Assembly: GCA_023396465.1 (NCBI GenBank)
Contig: JAEWWF010000406.1
Location: 1-19,059, forward strand
Source: Pseudomonadota bacterium
GTDB taxonomy: Bacteria; Pseudomonadota; Alphaproteobacteria; Rhodospirillales; Rhodospirillaceae
DNA length: 19,059 nucleotides
Direction of reading: 5' to 3'
The position numbers and the translations under genes are program-made. Below the pieces are notes generated by a model, which was given only the letters and a program-made list of their open reading frames with translations, searched no databases and was not told where the DNA came from. Shown here piece by piece: positions 7,106-13,955 of the stretch (position 1 is the first letter of the stretch; each line of letters opens with the position of its first letter).

Positions 7106-8374
7106 TCAGCCCAGGCGCACTTTGTCGGCGCCGACAAGGCGGTTGTAGATGGCATAGAGAATCATGGTGGCCACCAGCAGCACCGCGCCGAGCGCCGCCG
7201 CCATGCCCCAGTTCACCGTGCCGGTGGTGTAGAAGGCGATGAAGTAGCTGATCATCTGGTCGGCGGCACCGCCCACCAGGGCCGGCGTGATGTAGTAGCC
7301 GATGGAGATGATGAACACGAGCAGCGCCCCCGCCGAGATGCCGGGCAGGGTCTGCGGCAGGTAGACCCGCACGAACGCCGTCACCGGCGGGGCGCCGAGC
7401 GACGTCGCGGCCCGCAGATACACCGGCTTGATGCCCTTCATGACCGAGTAGAGCGGCAGGATCATGAACGGCAGCAGGATGTGGACCATGGCGATGTAGA
7501 CGCCGGTGCGGTTGTACATGAGGCGCATCGGCTCATCCAGGATGCCCAGGAACCGCAGGGCGTCGTTCACCAGCCCCTGCTCCTGGAGCACCACCACCCA
7601 GGCGGCGGTCCGCACCAGCAGCGATGTCCAGAACGGCAGCAGCACCAGGATCATCAGCAGGTTGGCCTTCTTCGCCGGCAGGGTGGCGAGCAGGTAGGCC
7701 ACCGGGAAGCCCATCACCAGGCAGATGAGGGTGACCATGGTGGAGATGAAGAAGGTGCGTCCGAACAGGGTCAGATAGACCGCTTCTTCCTCCGGCGCGC
7801 TGACGATCTCGCCGGCGGCGTTCTTTTCCTTGTCGATCGCCGACAGCAGGAAGAACGAGGTGAACGGCCCGCTGGCACGGTCGATGGCGCCAAAGGTTTC
7901 CACGCTGGTCCAGGCGGGGTCCAACTCCATCAGCACCGGCTTCCACGCCTCGGCCGTTTCCGGCAGGGCGCGGGCGGTGCCCATGATGAAGGTGCGGGCG
8001 CCGTTGATGTCGTAGTTCAGGCGGCGGGCAGCGGTCCCGATGGTGCGGTTCTCGCGGCTCTCGCGCAGATCGGCGGCGAGCGCGGCGTAGATCTCCTCGG
8101 AGGGTAACTGGGTCCGGTCGGCCCACGCGCCGATGGCGGCGGTGGTGCGCGGCCACACCTGCGAAAGCTCCGGGTCGTGGACGCTGCGCAGCATCATGCC
8201 GGCGATGGGGATCACGAAGGTGATCAGCAGAAAGGCAAGCAGGGGGGCGATGAGGCCAAAGGCCTTCAACTGCCGCATCCGTTCCGCGCGGCGCAGTTTG
8301 GCCTTGAGCGCGCTGCGCTCCTTGGCCTCTACCTTGTATTGGGCGGTGGGCGACAGGGCGACGTCGGACGACAT
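7106..8374 (-). CDS. Polyamine/GABA-type ABC transporter permease, long subunit with periplasmic insertion (PotB/PotH family)
   Basis: At 422 aa this is well above the roughly 280-320 aa of PotB/PotH. It has a charged cytoplasmic N-terminus rich in Lys and Arg (14-38), TM1 at about 39-62, and a hydrophilic insertion at about 64-203 predicted to be periplasmic. The usual membrane core follows, with LFGRTFFISTMVTLICLVMG starting the second TM and the EAA loop at about 319-340 (LRAATSLGAPPVTAFVRVYL). The P. aeruginosa AgtABCD system for GABA and 5-aminovalerate, as I recall it, has the same gene order and one long permease. It is third in the operon, 94 bp after the binding-protein gene. A GGAAGAAGAG purine run lies just before the ATG. 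Confidence 0.9.
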   Translation of the reverse strand: MSSDVALSPTAQYKVEAKERSALKAKLRRAERMRQLKAFGLIAPLLAFLLITFVIPIAGMMLRSVHDPELSQVWPRTTAAIGAWADRTQLPSEEIYAALAADLRESRENRTIGTAARRLNYDINGARTFIMGTARALPETAEAWKPVLMELDPAWTSVETFGAIDRASGPFTSFFLLSAIDKEKNAAGEIVSAPEEEAVYLTLFGRTFFISTMVTLICLVMGFPVAYLLATLPAKKANLLMILVLLPFWTSLLVRTAAWVVVLQEQGLVNDALRFLGILDEPMRLMYNRTGVYIAMVHILLPFMILPLYSVMKGIKPVYLRAATSLGAPPVTAFVRVYLPQTLPGISAGALLVFIISIGYYITPALVGGAADQMISYFIAFYTTGTVNWGMAAALGAVLLVATMILYAIYNRLVGADKVRLG

Positions 8375-8404
8375 GGGCGCTCTTCTTCCGCAAGGTCCGG
8401 CCGT

Positions 8405-8438
8405 GGGGAGGCGGTGGGCCCGGCGCCACCGCCTCCCC
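8405..8438 (-). other. Strong intercistronic hairpin after the binding-protein gene
   Basis: GGGGAGGCGGTGG (8405-8417) pairs perfectly over 13 bp with CCACCGCCTCCCC (8426-8438) around an 8-nt loop. There is no T-tract on either strand, so it is more likely a 3' mRNA stabiliser or partial terminator than a full stop. It sits between the binding-protein gene and the permease genes, where such structures let the binding protein be made in excess over the membrane parts. Confidence 0.6.
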
Positions 8439-8468
8439 CCTCGGCCAATCAGGCTTCGGGTGGGTGCC

Positions 8469-9521
8469 TTACTGGGTGGCGGCCCACTTGTTGAAGCGCT
8501 CGGTCAGGCGATCGATGTTCTCCAGCCAGAAGGCGTCGGAGATCTGGATGGCGTTGGCCATGTTCGCCTCGTAGGTCGGCAGATCCTTCGCGCGCTCTTC
8601 CGGGATCTTCTTGATGGCATCCTTGTTGGTGACGCCGTAAGCGATCTCCAGCGGCAGCTGAGCCTGGGCATCCGGCGTGCCGGCGAAGGCCAGGAACTTG
8701 TAGGCCTGCTCCAGGTTCGGGCTGTCCTTCAGGATGACCCAGCTGTCGACGGTGAACAGGCTGCCGTCCCACACCATGCCGAAGTTGCGGTTGTCGTTCT
8801 TGTTGGCGGCGTCGATGCGGCCGTTGTAGACCGACGTCATCGTCACTTCACCGGAGGCGAGGAGCTGCGGCGGCTGAGCGCCCGACTCCCAGAAGATCAG
8901 GTCGCCGCGAATGGTGTCGAGCTTCTTGAAAGCACGCTCGATGCCTTCGTCGGTGCCGAGCACGGAGTAGACTTCGGCCGCGGGCACGCCATCGGCCATC
9001 AGCGCGGCTTCCAGGGTGGTCTTCGGACCCTTGCGCAGGGCGCGCTTGCCCGGATACTTCTGGGTGTCGAAGAAGTCGGCCCAGCCGTTCGGCGCGTCGC
9101 TCAGCTTGTCCTTGTCGTAGCCGATGACGAAGTTATAGACGATGGCGCCGACGCCGCAGTCATGCACGGCGGCGGGGAGGTAGGCGTCCTTGCCGCCGAT
9201 CTTCGCCCAGTCCAGTTCCTCGAAGACGCCTTCCTCGCAGCCGAGTTCCAGCTCTTCGCTTTCGACCTGCACCACGTCCCAGTCGCTGGCGCCGCCCTGG
9301 ACCTTGGCGCGCAGCACGCCGATGCCGCCGTTCCACGGCACGTCGATCACCGGCACGCTGGCCTGTTCGCTGAACGGCTTGAAGTAGATGCGGCCCTGCG
9401 CCGCCTGGTAGGCATCGCCCCACGACACGATGGTCAGGTCACGGGCCTGAGCGGCGGCGCCAGCGGTGGCGACGACGGCGGCGGCCGCGGCGGCGATGAT
9501 CCCCTTCCTAACGATGCTCAT
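8469..9521 (-). CDS. Periplasmic substrate-binding protein, PotD-type (polyamine/GABA ABC importer)
   Basis: A 350-aa secreted protein that captures the substrate for the importer. The signal peptide has MSIVRKG, an Ala-rich core and a likely cleavage after Ala26 (AQA-RD). The mature protein opens with DLTIVSWGDAYQAAQG, the usual first strand of the PotD/COG0687 group. It also has DWDVVQVESEELELGCEEG, VGAIVYNFVIGYDKDKL, NGWADFFDTQKYPGKRAL and FTVDSWVILKDSPN. There is no lipobox Cys, so it should be free in the periplasm. AGGGAG lies about 9-10 nt before the ATG. It is second in the operon, 87 bp after the ATPase gene. Four acidic residues in EELELGCEE could bind amines, but specificity cannot be decided from sequence. 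Confidence 0.92.
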   Translation of the reverse strand: MSIVRKGIIAAAAAAVVATAGAAAQARDLTIVSWGDAYQAAQGRIYFKPFSEQASVPVIDVPWNGGIGVLRAKVQGGASDWDVVQVESEELELGCEEGVFEELDWAKIGGKDAYLPAAVHDCGVGAIVYNFVIGYDKDKLSDAPNGWADFFDTQKYPGKRALRKGPKTTLEAALMADGVPAAEVYSVLGTDEGIERAFKKLDTIRGDLIFWESGAQPPQLLASGEVTMTSVYNGRIDAANKNDNRNFGMVWDGSLFTVDSWVILKDSPNLEQAYKFLAFAGTPDAQAQLPLEIAYGVTNKDAIKKIPEERAKDLPTYEANMANAIQISDAFWLENIDRLTERFNKWAATQ

Positions 9522-9608
9522 TATCGAAGTTCTCCCTGCTGAAAGGTGACGCGATTCTCCCTGCGGCCGCCCCCCGCGCGACGGCGGGCGGCGGTGCCGG
9601 TCGCTGCG

Positions 9609-10706
9609 TCAGGCGACCGGGTCGAGCGCGAGGCAGTTCTCGGCGGCGAAGCTGACGAACATCTCTTCGCCTGGCTGCGGCACGGCGCGGCCGGAGCGGA
9701 AGCGCATCTTCACCGTGAACTCGTCGTTGCCCGCGACCTTCACGCGCACGCGCATGTGGTCGCCGAGGTAGATGGTTTCCTGCACGCGGGCCGGCAGGCG
9801 GTTGGGATGGTCGGGGCCGACGCCCTCGATCTCCACCTTTTCCGGTCGGAACGACAGGCTGGTGCGGCTGCCGGTGCCGCCGATGTTCACCGCGCGGGCG
9901 GTGATCTGTTCGCCGGAGTCAAGCCGAACCGTGCAGAAGCCGCCGTCCACCGTCTCGACGGTGCCGTTCAGGATATTGTTCTCGCCGATGAAGTGGGCGA
10001 CGAAGCTGTTCTGCGGGTTTTCGTAAAGGTCCGACGGCGGTGCCAACTGCTGGATGATGCCATCGTTGAAGACGGCGATGCGGTCCGACATGGTCAGCGC
10101 CTCGGACTGGTCGTGGGTGACATAGACCACCGTCACGCCCAGGCTTTCATGGATATGCTTGATCTCGATCTGCATATGCTCGCGCAGCTGCTTATCGAGG
10201 GCGCCGAGCGGTTCGTCCATCAGCACCAGCTGCGGCTCGAACACCAAGGCGCGGGCCAGCGCCACGCGCTGCTGCTGACCGCCGGACAGCTGAGCCGGGC
10301 GGCGCGATCCCATGCCCGACAGCTTGACCATGTCGAGCGCCTTGCGGGCGCGCGCCACTTGATCCGACTTGTTCACCTTGCGCACCGACAGGGGGAAGGC
10401 GACATTCTCCTCCACCGTCATGTGCGGGAAGAGGGCGTAGTTCTGGAACACCATGCCAATGTCGCGCTTGTGCGGCGGCGTGTTCTTCAGCGACCGACCG
10501 GCAAGCTTGATGTCGCCGTGGGTCGGCACCTCGAAGCCCGCCAGCATCATCAGCGAGGTCGTCTTGCCAGACCCCGACGGGCCGAGCATCGTGAGGAACT
10601 CGCCTTTGCTGATTTCCAGATTGAGGTCCTTAACGACCAGGATCTCCCCGTCGTAGGTCTTCTGCACCCCTTCGAAGGCCACCAGGGGGGCTTCCGTGCC
10701 TGCCAT
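9609..10706 (-). CDS. ABC transporter ATP-binding protein, PotA-type (polyamine/GABA importer)
   Basis: A 365-aa ATPase that drives the importer. It has Walker A GPSGSGKTT (42-50), Q-loop Gln88 in MVFQNYALFPH, signature LSGGQQQ (140-146), Walker B VLMDEP (161-166), D-loop LGALD and switch His198 in YVTHDQ. A C-terminal TOBE-type domain follows at about 286-362. The frame is open further upstream to a TTG at 10820, but that extension would run through operator C and the inverted repeat at 10779. The ATG at 10706 gives the normal PotA N-terminus (APLVAFEGVQKTYDG) and is preferred, although its ribosome site is weak. It is the first gene of the operon; operator C lies 96 bp upstream, almost exactly as operator A lies before gabD. 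Confidence 0.93.
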   Translation of the reverse strand: MAGTEAPLVAFEGVQKTYDGEILVVKDLNLEISKGEFLTMLGPSGSGKTTSLMMLAGFEVPTHGDIKLAGRSLKNTPPHKRDIGMVFQNYALFPHMTVEENVAFPLSVRKVNKSDQVARARKALDMVKLSGMGSRRPAQLSGGQQQRVALARALVFEPQLVLMDEPLGALDKQLREHMQIEIKHIHESLGVTVVYVTHDQSEALTMSDRIAVFNDGIIQQLAPPSDLYENPQNSFVAHFIGENNILNGTVETVDGGFCTVRLDSGEQITARAVNIGGTGSRTSLSFRPEKVEIEGVGPDHPNRLPARVQETIYLGDHMRVRVKVAGNDEFTVKMRFRSGRAVPQPGEEMFVSFAAENCLALDPVA

Positions 10707-10778
10707 GTTGCCGTCCCGTGTTTCTCGTATTGTCGATAGGATGAGCTGTCCCCGGGACGCCAAAGCGCCCCCGACCCG

Positions 10779-10799
10779 GCCATGCAAATGCAGCATGGC
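10779..10799. repeat. Inverted repeat GCCATGC-N7-GCATGGC beside operator C
   Basis: GCCATGC (10779-10785) and GCATGGC (10793-10799) are perfect complements separated by AAATGCA, 3 bp from operator C. The 21-bp span fits a dimeric regulator site or a small hairpin near the 5' end of the importer message. Which of these, if either, cannot be told from sequence. Confidence 0.45.
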
Positions 10800-10802
10800 A
10801 GC

Positions 10803-10818
10803 GTTTAATTTTTTAGAC
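10803..10818. promoter_or_regulatory. Operator C: GTTTAA-TTTT-TTAGAC
   Basis: A copy of the GTTTAA-N4-TTAGAC palindrome, followed by AACTC, much as operator A is followed by AACGC. It lies 96 bp upstream of the importer ATPase start. Its position argues against the upstream TTG at 10820 as the translation start. Confidence 0.68.
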
Positions 10819-10909
10819 AACTCCTTTTTGCGTAGTTTTGGAGCGGCGCCCGGTTGTCATGCGCATCTGCACAAAACGCGGGCAGAGGCGCCCACCGCTT
10901 GCGCAATGG

Positions 10910-10925
10910 GCTTAAAATATTAGAC
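10910..10925. promoter_or_regulatory. Operator D: GCTTAA-AATA-TTAGAC
   Basis: A copy of the palindrome with one change in the left arm (GCTTAA), which makes it less symmetric than B. The shared core with operator B is AAAATATTAGACG. It lies 157 bp upstream of the GTG start of the COG2984-type binding-protein gene. Confidence 0.65.
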
Positions 10926-10960
10926 GCCCCCGCCGTGGTGGCGAGGAGGAGGGGGCAGGG

Positions 10961-11020
10961 ATGCCACGGGTGGTTGCGGCGGGGTCTGCCGCCGTGCTGG
11001 CCGTGCCGGCGCGGCCTTGA
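10961..11020 (+). CDS. Possible 19-aa leader peptide
   Basis: An ATG at 10961 follows the purine-rich stretch GAGGAGGAGGGGG (10943-10955) and opens a 19-codon frame, MPRVVAAGSAAVLAVPARP, ending at TGA 11018-11020. It lies between operator D and the binding-protein gene, 62 bp before that gene's GTG. Translation here could affect the downstream gene. However, no clear alternative hairpins or regulatory codon runs are visible, and so short a frame can arise by chance in GC-rich DNA. Confidence 0.25.
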   Translation: MPRVVAAGSAAVLAVPARP

Positions 11021-11082
11021 CGGGGGGCGCCTTTCCGCGCATCGTGCCGCTTTCCGCCACTCCCCAGCAGGAGGTCAGCAAG

Positions 11083-12060
11083 GTGCTGCTGAAACCGTTG
11101 CGCGTCGCCACCGCCGCCGCCGTGGTCGGTCTGTCGATGCTGTCGCTGAACGCCCAGGCCGCCGATACCAAATCGGTGAAGATCACCGCCATTGTCGAGC
11201 ATCCGGCCCTGGATGCCGTGCGCCAGGGTGTGCTCGACGAACTGGCGGAGCAAGGCTTCAAACAGGGCGAGACGCTGGCGGTCGAATTCCAGTCCGCTCA
11301 GGGCGACGTCGGCATCGCCGGTCAGATCGCCAAGAAGTTCGTCGGCGATGCGCCGGACGTCATCGTCGCCATCGCCACTCCCTCGGCCCAGGCCGCCGTC
11401 GCCGCCGCCCGGGGCACCGTGCCGGTGGTGTATTCGGCGGTCACCGATCCGGTGCTGGCCCGCCTGATCGAGGAGCCGGGGAAGTCCACGGAAGCCGTCA
11501 CGGGTGTTTCCGATCTGACTCCGGTCGCCAAGCATCTGGCGCTGATCCAGGAAATCGTGCCGGGTGCCAAGACCATCGGCATCGTCCACAATCCGGGCGA
11601 GCCCAACGCCGTGGTGCTGGTCGACCTCGCCAAGCAGGCGGCGCCCGACCTCGGGTTGCAGGTGATTGTCGCATCGGCCCCGACCTCCGGCGACGTGCTC
11701 CAGGCGACCCGCTCGCTGGTCGGCAAGGCTGATGCGGTCTACATCCCCACCGACAACACCGTGATTTCGGCCCTGGAAGCCGTCATCAAGGTGGGCGAGG
11801 AAGCCAAGATGCCGGTCTTCGCCGGTGATACCGACAGCGTGAACCGGGGTGCCGTCGCCGCCGCCGGCTTCGACTACTACGATGTCGGACGTCAGACCGG
11901 CACCCAGGTGGCCAAGGTTCTCCAGGGCACCAAGGTCATCGACATCCCGGTCGAGGGGGTCGAGGTCATGAAGCTTGCCGTCAACCCTGGCGCTGCCGCC
12001 CGCATGGGCCTCACCCTGCCGCAGGCGGTGGTGGAGCGCGCCGAGACGGTGGTGCAGTAA
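11083..12060 (+). CDS. ABC transporter substrate-binding protein, COG2984 family
   Basis: A 325-aa secreted binding protein of the family often labelled putative tryptophan/tyrosine transport (TrpX-like); the true substrates of most members are unknown. A perfect AGGAGG (11069-11074) 8 nt before GTG 11083 sets the start. The N-terminus is then VLLKPLR, a hydrophobic stretch and a cleavage after Ala26 (AQA-AD). An upstream TTG at 11017 in the same frame has no such support. Family features are VKITAIVEHPALDAVRQG, VIVAIATPSAQAA, VPVVYSAVTDPV, AKTIGIVHNPGEPNA, DAVYIPTDNTV and MPVFAGD. There is no lipobox. It is the first gene of a plus-strand operon with its permease and ATPase, divergent from the importer operon and downstream of operator D. 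Confidence 0.9.
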   Translation: MLLKPLRVATAAAVVGLSMLSLNAQAADTKSVKITAIVEHPALDAVRQGVLDELAEQGFKQGETLAVEFQSAQGDVGIAGQIAKKFVGDAPDVIVAIATPSAQAAVAAARGTVPVVYSAVTDPVLARLIEEPGKSTEAVTGVSDLTPVAKHLALIQEIVPGAKTIGIVHNPGEPNAVVLVDLAKQAAPDLGLQVIVASAPTSGDVLQATRSLVGKADAVYIPTDNTVISALEAVIKVGEEAKMPVFAGDTDSVNRGAVAAAGFDYYDVGRQTGTQVAKVLQGTKVIDIPVEGVEVMKLAVNPGAAARMGLTLPQAVVERAETVVQ

Positions 12061-12077
12061 CAGACGTCGTATCCAGG

Positions 12078-12112
12078 GCGGGGCCGTCCACGGGGCGGCC
12101 CCGCGGCTTTTT
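12078..12112 (+). terminator. Terminator/attenuator between binding-protein and permease genes
   Basis: GCGGGGCCG (12078-12086) pairs with CGGCCCCGC (12096-12104) around a 9-nt loop, then GGC and TTTTT (12108-12112). This is a proper intrinsic-terminator shape inside the 66-bp gap of an otherwise continuous operon. It probably lets only part of the transcripts continue into the permease and ATPase genes. Confidence 0.7.
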
Positions 12113-12126
12113 CAGGAACCGCGCCG

Positions 12127-13038
12127 GTGTCGCTCATTGCTTTTCTTGGTGCCGTCGAGATCGGCCTTCTGTTCGGTCTGGTGGCGCTGGGTGTCTATAT
12201 CTCGTTCCGCATCCTGAACTTCCCCGATCTGACGGTGGACGGCAGCCTGCCGCTCGGCGCCGGCGTCGCGGCGGTGCTGCTGATGGCGGGCGTCAATCCC
12301 TATCTGGCGACACTGGCCGCCTTCTTCGCCGGTGCCGCCGCCGGGCTGGTGACGGCGTGGCTGAACGTGCGGTTGAAGATCCTGCACCTGCTGGCCTCCA
12401 TCCTGACCATGATCGCGCTGTTCTCCATCAACCTCCGCGTCATGGGGCGGCCCAACATCGCCCTGCTGGGGCAGGACACCGTGTTCACCCCCTTCGAGTC
12501 GCTGGGGCTGCCGTACTACTGGGTCAATCCGCTGGTGCTGGTGGTGGTGGTGATCGCCGCCAAGCTGCTGCTTGACCGCTTCCTGCTGTCGGAAACCGGC
12601 CTCGCCATGCGGGCCACCGGCGCCAACCAGCGCATGGCGCGGGCGCAGGGCATCGACACCGGCCGCATGACCCTGCTCGGCATCGCGCTGTCCAACGGCA
12701 TGGTGGCTTTCGCCGGGGCGCTGTTCGCTCAGTTGCAGGGCGGCGCCGACATCACCATGGGCGTCGGCGTCATCGTCATCGGCCTCGCCGCCGTGATCCT
12801 GGGCGAGGCGGTGATGTCCACCCGGACCATCATCCTGGCGACCATCGCCTGCATCATCGGCTCCGTCCTCTACCGCCTGATGGTGGCGCTGGCGCTCAAT
12901 GCCGACGTGCTCGGCCTTCAGGCGCAGGACCTGAAGCTGATCACCGCCGTGCTGGTGGTGGCCGCCATGACCCTGCCCGGCATGCGCCGCAAGCTGAAGC
13001 TCAAGTCCCTCACCACCGGCGGAGGCGTGCGCAAATGA
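12127..13038 (+). CDS. ABC transporter permease, COG4120 family
   Basis: A 303-aa integral membrane protein of the branched-chain-permease-like fold (BPD_transp_2). It has about eight hydrophobic segments, beginning with LIAFLGAVEIGLLFGLVALG. Family-typical stretches are YISFRILNFPDLTVDGSLPL near the N-terminus, GLAMRATGANQRMARAQGID in a cytoplasmic loop and AVILGEAVMSTRTIILA near the C-terminus. It starts with GTG, preceded by AGGA at a spacing of 9. Its TGA overlaps the ATG of the ATPase gene (ATGA), so the two are translationally coupled. It forms the membrane part of the COG2984-type system; the substrate is unknown. Confidence 0.9.
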   Translation: MSLIAFLGAVEIGLLFGLVALGVYISFRILNFPDLTVDGSLPLGAGVAAVLLMAGVNPYLATLAAFFAGAAAGLVTAWLNVRLKILHLLASILTMIALFSINLRVMGRPNIALLGQDTVFTPFESLGLPYYWVNPLVLVVVVIAAKLLLDRFLLSETGLAMRATGANQRMARAQGIDTGRMTLLGIALSNGMVAFAGALFAQLQGGADITMGVGVIVIGLAAVILGEAVMSTRTIILATIACIIGSVLYRLMVALALNADVLGLQAQDLKLITAVLVVAAMTLPGMRRKLKLKSLTTGGGVRK

Positions 13039-13829
13039 TCGACGCGAGCGGCCTGCACATCCGCTTCAACCCCGGCACGCCGATCGAGAACCATGCCCTG
13101 CGCGGTCTGGCGCTCAGCATCCCGCAGGGGCAGTTCGTGACGGTGATCGGCTCCAACGGCGCCGGCAAGTCCACCTTCCTCAACATCCTGGCCGGCGAGC
13201 TGATCCCCGACGAAGGGACCGTGCTCATCGACGGCGAGGACGTCACCAAGTGGCCGACCGCCCGCCGCGCCGGCCTCTGCGCCCGTGTCTTCCAGGATCC
13301 CATGGCCGGCACCTGCGAGGGCTTGAGCATCGAGGAGAACCTCGCCCTCGCCGCTGCCCGCGGCCATCGCCGGGGGCTGCGCGCCGCCGTGCGCAACGAG
13401 TTGCGGGAGGAATTCCGCGAGCGCATCTCGGTGCTTGGCCTCGGGCTGGAAAACCGCCTGAGCGACAAGATGGGTCTGCTGTCGGGCGGCCAGCGGCAGG
13501 CGGTGAGTCTGGTCATGGCCACCCTCAACCCCATGAAGATCCTGCTGCTGGACGAGCATACGGCGGCGCTCGACCCCAAGACGGCGGCCTTCGTCATGGA
13601 ACTGACCGACCGCATCGTCGGCGAGAAGCAGCTGACCACGCTGATGGTCACCCACTCCATGCGCCAGGCCCTCGACCACGGCCACCGCACCGTCATGCTG
13701 CACGCCGGCAACGTTGTGCTGGACGTGGAGGGCGACGCCCGACGCGGCATGAAGGTGGAAGACCTCTTGCACATGTTCGAGAAGGTGCGCGGCGAGGAAG
13801 TGGACGACGACAGCCTGATCCTCGGCTGA
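13035..13829 (+). CDS. ABC transporter ATP-binding protein, COG1101 family
   Basis: A 264-aa ATPase partner of the preceding permease. Motifs are Walker A GSNGAGKST (39-47), Q-loop Gln87 in VFQDPMAGTCEGLSIEENLAL, signature LSGGQRQ (149-155), Walker B ILLLDEHTAALDP (169-181) and switch His207 in MVTHSM. The DEHTAALDPKTA form, with His in place of the usual Pro after the catalytic Glu174, is characteristic of this subfamily. It overlaps the permease gene by four bases and is the last gene of the operon. No convincing terminator follows; only a 7-bp dyad without a T-tract occurs at 13872-13898. Confidence 0.92.
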   Translation: MIDASGLHIRFNPGTPIENHALRGLALSIPQGQFVTVIGSNGAGKSTFLNILAGELIPDEGTVLIDGEDVTKWPTARRAGLCARVFQDPMAGTCEGLSIEENLALAAARGHRRGLRAAVRNELREEFRERISVLGLGLENRLSDKMGLLSGGQRQAVSLVMATLNPMKILLLDEHTAALDPKTAAFVMELTDRIVGEKQLTTLMVTHSMRQALDHGHRTVMLHAGNVVLDVEGDARRGMKVEDLLHMFEKVRGEEVDDDSLILG

Positions 13830-13955
13830 CGCGCGCATCGCCGACGGCGGAGGCGGAAGAGTGGTTGCGTGATACCGCTCACGCCGCGCGGGCGGTATGA
13901 TCGCCCCGCCCGCCGTGGTAGGCTCCGCGTGGGGAGTCATGCCACGGGGGGAACC

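Larger units (their letters stand above)
10707..11082. promoter_or_regulatory. Divergent control region between the importer and the COG2984-type ABC operon
   Basis: This 376-bp stretch has no established gene. It holds operators C (10803-10818) and D (10910-10925), starting 107 bp apart, a 7-bp inverted repeat at 10779-10799 next to operator C, and a possible 19-codon leader ORF at 10961-11020. Its layout copies the gabD/regulator gap at 4901-5142: an operator ending in AGACAAC nearest the minus-strand gene, and one with the AAAATATTAGACG core nearest the plus-strand gene. On the minus strand TTGTCT (10820-10815) could be a -35, but no convincing -10 was found. Confidence 0.65.

Noticed and set aside
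9597..9620. Dyad CCGGTCGC...GCGACCGG across the ATPase stop codon
   Set aside because: An 8-bp stem with no T-tract that is partly coding; too weak to call in such GC-rich DNA.
10704..10820. N-terminal extension of the importer ATPase from a TTG at 10820
   Set aside because: It would place operator C and the 10779-10799 dyad inside coding sequence and add 38 residues unlike PotA proteins; ATG 10706 gives the normal N-terminus.
11017..11082. TTG start for the COG2984 binding protein
   Set aside because: The GTG at 11083 has a perfect AGGAGG at a spacing of 8 and opens directly into a proper signal peptide.
13872..13898. Dyad ATACCGC...GCGGTAT after the COG1101 ATPase gene
   Set aside because: It has only 7 bp of stem, a 13-nt spacer and no T-tract, so it is not called as a terminator; it could be a chance palindrome.
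13869..13955. GTG start 29 codons upstream for the cyclase
   Set aside because: It has no good ribosome site and adds an Arg-rich stretch before the membrane anchor; ATG 13956 has a purine-rich site just before it.
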